Shown: one piece after another, positions 51,813-59,332 of the stretch
Position numbering within the stretch: the stretch's first letter is position 1
Layout of the letters: every line of letters begins with the position of its first letter
NCBI GenBank assembly: GCA_024282035.1
Contig: JAMWZR010000003.1
Coordinates: forward strand, 43,625 to 107,624
DNA from: Nitrosomonas sp.
Lineage (GTDB): Bacteria > Pseudomonadota > Gammaproteobacteria > Burkholderiales > Nitrosomonadaceae
Length of the DNA stretch: 64,000 nucleotides
Direction: 5' to 3'
Notes under the pieces: model-generated
The model's input: only the letters and a program-made list of their open reading frames with translations
Told to the model about the DNA's origin: nothing
Databases searched by the model: none
Translations under genes and position numbers: made by a program

Positions 51813-54800
51813 TTACTCAATCCTCTCAAACATTTTCTTCAAATATACCAGTCCACCATCCGGCATAAATAAAACATTCCGTTCTTCCAGTTCTTCCTGT
51901 TTGCAAGAAATATTCAGTAAACTTGCAAATTGCGTTGCTGAAACGATAAAGGCATTCAGTGTCAATTTCGGATCACCCAGTTTCTCTTCTAGCACCTTCA
52001 CTTCTTTATATAAACCTAGTTTAGGATCATTCAGGTTCATTTGGCGCAGCCCTTTGGGGTCAATAAAGTTTAACCATTGCTCGCCGGTAGTATCGTCAAC
52101 CAACCATAACAGGAAATCCGGGTAGAAATTGCCTGCCAAGGCAAAGCCCAGCCCTTTAGCTTTGGTATCGGCATTACGAAGTAAATAAATGCTACGTTTT
52201 CCAATTATTTGCTGGCCAAGTGTAGATTGATAGAAGATTTCAAGGTCGCGCACAAACTGCACCTCGCTGGGAGCATCAAAAGCTAGTGGGCGCATTTTTA
52301 GTGGCACATCCCCTTCAATAGCAAATAAGGGATAGTAGAGATGGCGATCGAAGCAAATGGCCACCATCTGGCCTGCATTCCATTGACTGGCTTCGCCAAT
52401 TTTGCCACTCTTCACCAGCTCTTGCAGTACCCTGATCTGCTTTTCGTAAGCTTCTCCGTCATCGGTATTATCAATTTCAAAGTGATATACCTTAAGCAAG
52501 GCATCGTCATCGTTCTTGATATGGACAATGTCGTAGAACTGACCTTCATAAGCCGTTTTCAGCACCTTATAAAAACGATCCGTATAATCTTGCAATAAGC
52601 GAACAAGAATATCTTCCTGTTTGCGGATGTCTGCAATGTTGCGAATCACCAGCTCGGCTTGTGGAATATACAGGGTGTACCAGTCATCGCGCGTTCGGCA
52701 GAAATCCATCAATCGTGTGCGCTCCAGACGCAAATTGCTCCAGCTTCTTTGTTGTTTAAATTCCTGTACTGCCAGATAGATCCGGTCAAAATCAAACAGC
52801 GCCATGGTTGCGCTTGCAATTTTGCCTTTATTGCGAATGCTGGCGTTTGTTGTGATGCTGGTTTTATCCTGCGTGCTCATGGCTTCTATCTTGGGATATA
52901 AATCCAAATCGATAGATACCTTATTGATTTTGCCCTCAAACTCGCCCGGCACTTCGTATAACCAAGGAAAGTGTGTACGCTTGAATCCCTTGATCTGGTT
53001 GTCCTTATAGCCATCTTTCAATGCCAGGGACTTCAACTTACTTTCAGGCAGATTGATGTGGGTTTCAAAATCAAGTTCGATCATTTCATCCGATGGTGTA
53101 ATGCCTTCTTCTTTCAGATAATCTTTAAAAGCGGCCATATAACCCGCATTCACACCAAAAATATTCAGTGTTTCCAATCTTTCCAGATGCATTCCTTTCG
53201 GTCTTTGCCCAGGTAGACTGCGTTTGAGTGAATAATCCTTGCCTTTCAAACGCACGCCGCGCCCGAATAACTGAATGATCTGCGAGCCTTCGCCTTGACC
53301 CATATTGAGCAAACCCATAGTGGATACACGCCAACTGCTCCAGCCTTCGGTAAATTTGCGTGAACCAATCAATACATGCAAATGGCTATCCTTTTTATTC
53401 AGCGTGCCAAACTTTGACTCAGCAAAATCATCCGCTTCGGTATCAAACCATTGGGTATTCTCAATTTTCTCCGCTTCTCTAAAAAAACCGGCATCATCGC
53501 CAATATTGATCAGCCCAAACGGTTCGGCATCACCTACCCGTAGCGCCAACTCTCCTTTGCTTCGCTTCAAATTGACCACTTTCAGCCGCTGCCGCGCATC
53601 GGTATTAAACAGCAACTTAAGAATGCCGGAATAAACAACATCGGCATTGAAGTGCATCAATGGCGTAAAGCGGTTATGAAAAATATTATTGCCTTTGGCA
53701 TCCAATAGGCGTGCGGTATTGGCGAGCAAATCTTTCAACCATTGCTTAGCGCTAGCTTCATCATTCAGAAAGCCAGCCAGGAATCTGAGAACACTCAGAA
53801 TATCTGAGTCTTCACCCGCGACGGTATTGCCCACAAACACCCACAGCGGTTTTTCAATGTTGAAATCAACCAGTCTGTCACGGTTTGTGTTCCACAGGTA
53901 TTGCTGTTGATAGAAACTCAGCAAACAAGCAGTGAAATATTGCCGAGCGATATCCGGCCGATCGTAGTCTTCATTTTTCAGATTGAGAATCAGCGACTCT
54001 TTTCCATAGCCGTCTTCGTAGAAAAATTTATAGGAGTAATCAAACAGAATGCTTTTGGCATAAATCTCCCGCGTCGCCATTGTGCGCGCTTTTCGTTTTT
54101 CTTCTCGTGTTAGCATCAATTGCTGTATTTGAGATTCATCCAGTTTTCTCAGATTGGCTGTTTCAAACAGCATTTTGGCTTTTCTCTTGATCAATTCCTG
54201 CTCTGCTTTGACGACGGTTAAACCCTTTGCCACTGCTTGGCCAAAAGTAGCAGAATATTCGAAAGCAAAACCGCCTCGCACCAGCACTTCACGGCGACTC
54301 ATCCAAGCGCCTGCTTCCTTGCTGGTGCCACGATGCCCCTCATCCACCAGCACCAGATTATTGCCTTCAAAAGCTTCTACTGCGACCGTCTTGTCGCCCA
54401 TTTCATCGCCCAGCTTGTTGATGTCGATGATCTCAACAGTGCCGCGAGGCGGAGTTTGCGCCTTGTTGAAATTCTGGGCGTAACCGAAGCCGGATAGATG
54501 CAACTCTTCCAAATGTTGGCGTGAAAGCCCTTCGTTTGGCGTAAGCAAAATGATCTTGTCCGGGTAAATGTTTTTTTGACCGCTCTGAAAATAATGTAAA
54601 TACTGGTGGATATTGACATGCAGCAGCAATGTCTTGCCGCTGCCGGTGGCATTCCAGAAAGCCAGCTTGTTCAATTCATCCACATCAAAAGACTGGAATC
54701 GGTGATCGACCTCTTGTCCGTCGTTATAGGTCTGCATTCCTTTATTCAAGCCATCCAGCAATTGCTGCCTCTGGTTGAAATACCAATCCAGATATATCTC

Positions 54801-55112
54801 AGTGAACAGCAACGAGAGATACTGGAAATACTTCATATTGAGTACAGTGCCTTCGATCTTGTTGCGCTGCTCGGTGATAGCATTCCAATGCTGCACAATA
54901 TTCAGATCATAACGGCGCAGATCTTGTTGCCTGATCAAATCCGGTTGAAACAAATCGTGCTGCAAAGCATGAAAAAAACCGCTTTGTCCGTCCTCTTCGA
55001 TTCCTTCATGCCGGTCTTCCCCCAGTCGAGTTTTCAGTGCCAGCAAGCTGCCGCCATTGAAAAAACTCATCATCCAGTGATTGAGTACTAACTGCTTGTG
55101 GAAGTTAGCCAT
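51813..55112 (-). CDS. res: Type III-like restriction subunit (helicase-nuclease)
   Basis: 1099 residues. SF2 helicase with Walker A ATGSGKT (residues 155-161) and a DEGH box (VDEGHRG), motif VI region (QLFGRGVR), and a C-terminal PD-(D/E)xK nuclease (YPDFLLWLV ... FIDPKG). It would translocate and cut unmodified DNA with the Mod partner. Starts 4 nt after the mod stop, so translationally coupled. Last gene of the cassette. Confidence 0.88.
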   Translation of the reverse strand: MANFHKQLVLNHWMMSFFNGGSLLALKTRLGEDRHEGIEEDGQSGFFHALQHDLFQPDLIRQQDLRRYDLNIVQHWNAITEQRNKIEGTVLNMKYFQYLSLLFTEIYLDWYFNQRQQLLDGLNKGMQTYNDGQEVDHRFQSFDVDELNKLAFWNATGSGKTLLLHVNIHQYLHYFQSGQKNIYPDKIILLTPNEGLSRQHLEELHLSGFGYAQNFNKAQTPPRGTVEIIDINKLGDEMGDKTVAVEAFEGNNLVLVDEGHRGTSKEAGAWMSRREVLVRGGFAFEYSATFGQAVAKGLTVVKAEQELIKRKAKMLFETANLRKLDESQIQQLMLTREEKRKARTMATREIYAKSILFDYSYKFFYEDGYGKESLILNLKNEDYDRPDIARQYFTACLLSFYQQQYLWNTNRDRLVDFNIEKPLWVFVGNTVAGEDSDILSVLRFLAGFLNDEASAKQWLKDLLANTARLLDAKGNNIFHNRFTPLMHFNADVVYSGILKLLFNTDARQRLKVVNLKRSKGELALRVGDAEPFGLINIGDDAGFFREAEKIENTQWFDTEADDFAESKFGTLNKKDSHLHVLIGSRKFTEGWSSWRVSTMGLLNMGQGEGSQIIQLFGRGVRLKGKDYSLKRSLPGQRPKGMHLERLETLNIFGVNAGYMAAFKDYLKEEGITPSDEMIELDFETHINLPESKLKSLALKDGYKDNQIKGFKRTHFPWLYEVPGEFEGKINKVSIDLDLYPKIEAMSTQDKTSITTNASIRNKGKIASATMALFDFDRIYLAVQEFKQQRSWSNLRLERTRLMDFCRTRDDWYTLYIPQAELVIRNIADIRKQEDILVRLLQDYTDRFYKVLKTAYEGQFYDIVHIKNDDDALLKVYHFEIDNTDDGEAYEKQIRVLQELVKSGKIGEASQWNAGQMVAICFDRHLYYPLFAIEGDVPLKMRPLAFDAPSEVQFVRDLEIFYQSTLGQQIIGKRSIYLLRNADTKAKGLGFALAGNFYPDFLLWLVDDTTGEQWLNFIDPKGLRQMNLNDPKLGLYKEVKVLEEKLGDPKLTLNAFIVSATQFASLLNISCKQEELEERNVLFMPDGGLVYLKKMFERIE

Positions 55113-55116
55113 TTCT

Positions 55117-58100
55117 TCAAACTTCCATGCTAAACATGCGCTGCAAAAATTCTGGCTCGATCTGGCGTATTTTCAATGTCTTGGTAATGCCACCTTCCTC
55201 CTCGGTGGTGGTAAATACAGCCGGAATGTTGTGGTCGCCGTTGATATAGACGACTTCGAATTCACTGTCCGCCGGATTGATCGCCAGTTTGCCGCACAGG
55301 CGGTTCAATTGCTCATAATCCACCCGTTCCACATCGCGCCACAGCACCAGCGTTTTTTCACCCGACGGCAGCCAGCCGATGATCGTCACAAAACCTTGTT
55401 CCCGTTGCATGTCGATATGCCTCACGCGCAAGCCGATCAGGTAATTGAAGGTTTCCACCAGGTCAATCGTGCGTTCTTCATAAGCACCGGCAGAATCCAC
55501 GGTGACTTTGAGCGTGCAATCGAATGGTTTGTTGAAATGTTCCACTGACAGCAGCGAGCCACGGCTTTCGATATCCAGCATGTAACGCAGCAGATAATCT
55601 TCCTGAGCGGATGACGGCAGGGTGTCGAGCAGGTCTTGTTGCTGTGCCGTGCGGCGTAGTTGCAGATTATTCAGCGTATCTTCGTAGCTCTCCAGTTCGA
55701 GGATTTTGAAAGCATGAGAAATGCCGGTTTCAGGGGCTGTCGCCTTGCCGTCCTTCCAGTCAGCGGAATAGGCGACTTTCTGGATACGGGGTTTCAGGAC
55801 GGTATCGAAGTATTCGCCTTGTTCGACGAGGATGTATTTACGATTGCCTTGGTCTTCGCGGTTGAGATTGATGACGGCATGACCTGTAGTGCCTGAACCG
55901 GCGAAGTAATCAATAATAATTGGAGATTCTATACTATGCGTCATTGAATCAACTGCATCTGTTACAGTGTGAATTGACTTGGGATATGAAAATGCTTCGT
56001 TACTGCCTAGAATATCAGCAATCAGCCTTGTACCATGCGGGCCAGCGTTAAACCTGCTGTCAACCCAATTGCTCATGAGTATTGATCTTTTTCCTTTTGT
56101 ATCAACTTTCAGTTTGAGTATAAGATTCTCAGATAAGATTATTTCACCATTTGTCAATGCTTGAACTGCGGAAGTGTAAGAACGGCACCACACTTGTTCT
56201 CGTCCACTTTGACCAATAGGATAAACACGAGAGTATCCTTCAACAGTATCCTCTGTTATATACTGCTCGCCCTTTTTAGGTGGGGGTTCAATACCAATAA
56301 TCGTTTTGTTTTTTTTATCAAGAATAAATGCATAAAAGCTATTTGGTCTTCCATTCCTGGATTTATTATCGCCAGGTCCGCTGAGCATGAAACTTCTGTA
56401 TTCAGTCTCCCCAGATTTTTCTTTTCCTCTTAAAATGTCCTTCCCAATTGGGGTATAAACAAGCATGTACTCATGTGTTCTTGATATATTGTTTCCGCCA
56501 CTTCCTTGTGGATGATGATTGACGATCACCATATTTCTCTCATGACAAGATAATACGTTATCCGCCATCTCGGAAAGGCGAACCATCGCGAAGTCATCAA
56601 TAGCTATTGCTATTGATGCATCTTGTTTAAGCAAGCGAGTACTTGTATTTAGTCTATCGGTAATCAGCGTTAACCATGAAGAATCTTTATAGGAATTTTT
56701 GTAAATAATCTCAGAAGCGGATGTGTTATATGGCGGGTCTATATATATACAATCGACCATTTCATTATAAGTTTCTCGCAATAGTGTGAGCGCTTGAAAA
56801 TTATCGCCATGAATCAACAAGCCATCAAGGCTGTCATCCAGATTATCCGCCGCGGCTAGCAGAGCGTATTTGAATACCGCATCAAATAGCGCGGTGTCCA
56901 CCATCAAGCAAGGATGCGCCTTCAGGTATTCGACACTGCCCGCTTTGGCTTGGTTAAACAGGCCGGTTTCATTCTCACCCAGCATTCCCAGCTTTTCCCA
57001 CTGTTCCCATTGCCCGGGGTTGGCGGCAATGATTGGATAAAGGCTTTCCGGCACCCGGTCGAGCGTGATGCAGTAATGCGTCGCCACGACAAATTTCTTT
57101 TTCAGCCAGAGTTTTTTCTGAAAATCTTCCAGTTGTGCGAGGAAGGCGATCAAGTCCAGCGCAATCGCACGCAAAGTCTGAATCAGGCGCAGATTCTTTT
57201 CGATGTCGGCAAATTTTTCGGCATGCTGCACATCGTCGAGGTGCATGACTTCATTCTTGATATAGAAATCCAATTCGTTGCACAGGAACCGGCCCAAATC
57301 CTTATGAATGAAATAGTCGGCGGTATTTCTCGTGGTGTATTGCGTCAGGTGCTTTTCCAACAGCGTGCGCTGGGGGTTCTTTTCCGTGGGCTCACGCCGA
57401 CTCAAACCCAGCCAGCGGGCTTTGACGTTTGCATCATCCAGGATCGTATTGACTGCATCAATCACCAACTTTTCCTGCTTGCTGTCCGGCGTATTTTTGG
57501 GCATGGCTTTGTATTCAAAGCGCAGCACCAATTCTTGCCCATTAGCGCCATTTTCTTCCGTCACCGGCAACAATTCTTCTTCAGTTTCATCGCTTTCCTC
57601 ATCGGTAAGTATGCGGGTGTGCTTTTCAATCAGCACAAAACGGCGTTCCTTGTCGTTATCCTTGCGGTTGTCCTTGGCGGTATCCGCCGTAACCAGACGA
57701 AAGCTTACCGTGCGCCCGTCATCCAGCTTGAAGGCGTAGTTGGAGAAGCTTTCACTGCTCTTGATGTAATGCTGATCTTTATTCGCCCAATGTAGCACCA
57801 CTTCTTCCCCGGCATAGGGAATGGCGTAAGTGTCGCCCTTATAGCGGCGCTGACTGATGAAATCGCCTTTGTCGTAATAGCGGGAGAAGAACGTGAGCAG
57901 ATGCGAAAATACGGCGTTCTCGTGTTCGGAAGTGCCGGTACTATATTGAGCCAGTTTTTGCTTGATTTCCTGTACTTTGGGTACGGTTACAGGATCAATA
58001 CCATCAGCTCGGTATTGTATTTCTTTTTCCACCAATTCTCTTTGCAAGCCATCAAGATTCGCCGCGCGGGAAGCTGCTAGGCTTTCGTTCACTTTGGCTT

Positions 58101-58236
58101 TGAGGCGATGCTCCAGATAATGGTTAATCTCCACCGCGCGCGTATTGAAGATGCGATAGATGCCAAAATCCAGCTCAGGCCGGTCGATCTGAAATATTTC
58201 TTTTAGCTTCTTAACGAGGTCGTCGTATTTGCTCAT
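55117..58236 (-). CDS. mod: Type III-like Mod DNA methyltransferase (very large)
   Basis: 1039 residues, much longer than the usual 600-700. Beta-class order: DPPY (500-503) then FAGSGT (778-783). A 460-residue N-terminal extension (helical, start D-L-V-K-K-L-K-E-I-F) and about 250 C-terminal residues are not part of the MTase core. The target-recognition region lies between the motifs. Methylates adenine (or N4-cytosine) to protect host DNA and specifies the target for Res. It lies 35 nt downstream of the Abi gene. Confidence 0.88.
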   Translation of the reverse strand: MSKYDDLVKKLKEIFQIDRPELDFGIYRIFNTRAVEINHYLEHRLKAKVNESLAASRAANLDGLQRELVEKEIQYRADGIDPVTVPKVQEIKQKLAQYSTGTSEHENAVFSHLLTFFSRYYDKGDFISQRRYKGDTYAIPYAGEEVVLHWANKDQHYIKSSESFSNYAFKLDDGRTVSFRLVTADTAKDNRKDNDKERRFVLIEKHTRILTDEESDETEEELLPVTEENGANGQELVLRFEYKAMPKNTPDSKQEKLVIDAVNTILDDANVKARWLGLSRREPTEKNPQRTLLEKHLTQYTTRNTADYFIHKDLGRFLCNELDFYIKNEVMHLDDVQHAEKFADIEKNLRLIQTLRAIALDLIAFLAQLEDFQKKLWLKKKFVVATHYCITLDRVPESLYPIIAANPGQWEQWEKLGMLGENETGLFNQAKAGSVEYLKAHPCLMVDTALFDAVFKYALLAAADNLDDSLDGLLIHGDNFQALTLLRETYNEMVDCIYIDPPYNTSASEIIYKNSYKDSSWLTLITDRLNTSTRLLKQDASIAIAIDDFAMVRLSEMADNVLSCHERNMVIVNHHPQGSGGNNISRTHEYMLVYTPIGKDILRGKEKSGETEYRSFMLSGPGDNKSRNGRPNSFYAFILDKKNKTIIGIEPPPKKGEQYITEDTVEGYSRVYPIGQSGREQVWCRSYTSAVQALTNGEIILSENLILKLKVDTKGKRSILMSNWVDSRFNAGPHGTRLIADILGSNEAFSYPKSIHTVTDAVDSMTHSIESPIIIDYFAGSGTTGHAVINLNREDQGNRKYILVEQGEYFDTVLKPRIQKVAYSADWKDGKATAPETGISHAFKILELESYEDTLNNLQLRRTAQQQDLLDTLPSSAQEDYLLRYMLDIESRGSLLSVEHFNKPFDCTLKVTVDSAGAYEERTIDLVETFNYLIGLRVRHIDMQREQGFVTIIGWLPSGEKTLVLWRDVERVDYEQLNRLCGKLAINPADSEFEVVYINGDHNIPAVFTTTEEEGGITKTLKIRQIEPEFLQRMFSMEV

Positions 58237-58271
58237 GGTTTTCCGTCAGGATATTGCGTAAGTTCGGTCTG

Positions 58272-59168
58272 CTAGCACCATATTGCCCGTGTTTTCCAAT
58301 CATCCGGAAAACCCATGGGTTTTGTATCAATGTGAGACCGGGTCAATATGCTTATTAATCGTTCGTGCCAATGGTGGCCAGGCGCGATCTGATTCATTAG
58401 ATAATTCATCATAACCAGTGTGTTATAGATACGCCGCGGTGCTTTGGGATTAAAACTATTGAGCAGTGCTTGTGGACGTTTTCGAGGCAGCTTGAATCCA
58501 AAAGTAAATTCACGGCTCCATAGGCGGCTATGGTGAGCACATAGATTTCGCATCGTACTTAGGTGGTGCAAAAAAGACACTAAATTAACTTCATCACAGT
58601 CATAGACATGCGCTACAAGATTGCGATCTGCACCATTGCTCAAGTTGGCATACCACTTGGAAAGTTGACCAAGTGTCATGATTTCTACCACTGCCCAGAT
58701 AGGCGGTAACGGTTCGATATATTTCGCCAATAAATGTTGTATAAAGGTTTCCTTACTTCGGCGCGCCTCTTCATTTAATTGACTAACTTGCCCGGCATGA
58801 TTCCAAACTGGTTTGAATAATGCCGAATTCAAATGCGGGTGCGTACCGTAGCGATGCCCCAACTGGAAAGAAAACTGTGCGCGTATGGCCACTTCGATAC
58901 GTTCAATCGCATCCATTACCAGTAAACGTAATTCACGATCAAAGATATACAAATCCAGAACTTGCTCAAAACTGGTTCCTTGCTGGAAGGTATGCGTGGC
59001 GTGATCCGACTCAAATGGCAACCAGTAGGCAGTTAATCGATAGTAATTAATCTGGCTAAGGTAATGTGCCGCCCGTGCTGTGTCATTGAACACCATACCA
59101 CGTCCACGCAACTGGTCAATCTGTTGCGCAATCGTTAGCGCTGGTTTGGTATAGGGTTGTTTAATCAT
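58272..59168 (-). CDS. Abi_2 (AbiD/AbiF) family HEPN protein, probable RNase toxin
   Basis: 298 residues. N-terminal KPALTIAQQIDQLRGRGM and HYLSQINYYRLTAYWLPFE are the Abi_2 signatures. The HEPN catalytic motif RX4H is R207-N-L-C-A-H212 in MRNLCAHHSRLW, intact. Known Abi_2 members abort phage infection, and AbiF-like HEPN RNases have been linked with an RNA antitoxin. A hairpin with its own promoter lies immediately upstream. The start has AGGG 7 nt upstream. Transcribed in the same direction as mod. Confidence 0.9.
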   Translation of the reverse strand: MIKQPYTKPALTIAQQIDQLRGRGMVFNDTARAAHYLSQINYYRLTAYWLPFESDHATHTFQQGTSFEQVLDLYIFDRELRLLVMDAIERIEVAIRAQFSFQLGHRYGTHPHLNSALFKPVWNHAGQVSQLNEEARRSKETFIQHLLAKYIEPLPPIWAVVEIMTLGQLSKWYANLSNGADRNLVAHVYDCDEVNLVSFLHHLSTMRNLCAHHSRLWSREFTFGFKLPRKRPQALLNSFNPKAPRRIYNTLVMMNYLMNQIAPGHHWHERLISILTRSHIDTKPMGFPDDWKTRAIWC

Positions 59169-59181
59169 CCAGGCACCCTAT

Positions 59182-59238
59182 AAAAAAGGAAACCCCCCAT
59201 GGTGCGCAAATCTTACGGGATGCGTGGGGGGTGTTGTT
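59182..59238 (-). ncRNA. Candidate small RNA (about 57 nt), possible antitoxin to the Abi protein
   Basis: Minus strand. Predicted start near 59238, 7 nt after a -10. Stem 1 CCCCCCA (59231-59225) pairs with TGGGGGG (59199-59193). Stem 2 CGCA (59224-59221) pairs with TGCG (59208-59205), leaving a 12-nt loop (59220-59209, containing CCCGTAAGA) and a 5-nt CACCA bulge on the 3' side. TTTCC and six T (59187-59182) follow. The hairpin and T-run also look like a terminator. It ends 13 nt before the Abi start codon. No repeats of the ToxI kind. Confidence 0.6.
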
Positions 59239-59244
59239 ATTAGC

Positions 59245-59274
59245 ATGATAATGAATTGCATCCATATACGTCAA
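59245..59274 (-). promoter_or_regulatory. Sigma70-like promoter of the candidate ncRNA/Abi unit
   Basis: On the minus strand, TTGACG (59274-59269), 18-nt spacer, TATCAT (59250-59245). It lies in the gap between the SNF2-type gene and the Abi gene and points to the hairpin. Confidence 0.6.
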
Positions 59275-59332
59275 TTTTTTATCAATTATTTAGGACATAG
59301 GACAGGATAAAAATTTACAATCATCGGGCACG

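Noticed and set aside
56914-57795. Long plus-strand frame of 293 residues inside mod
   Set aside because: Shadow of the Mod N-terminal extension; composition and lack of a ribosome-binding site argue against coding.
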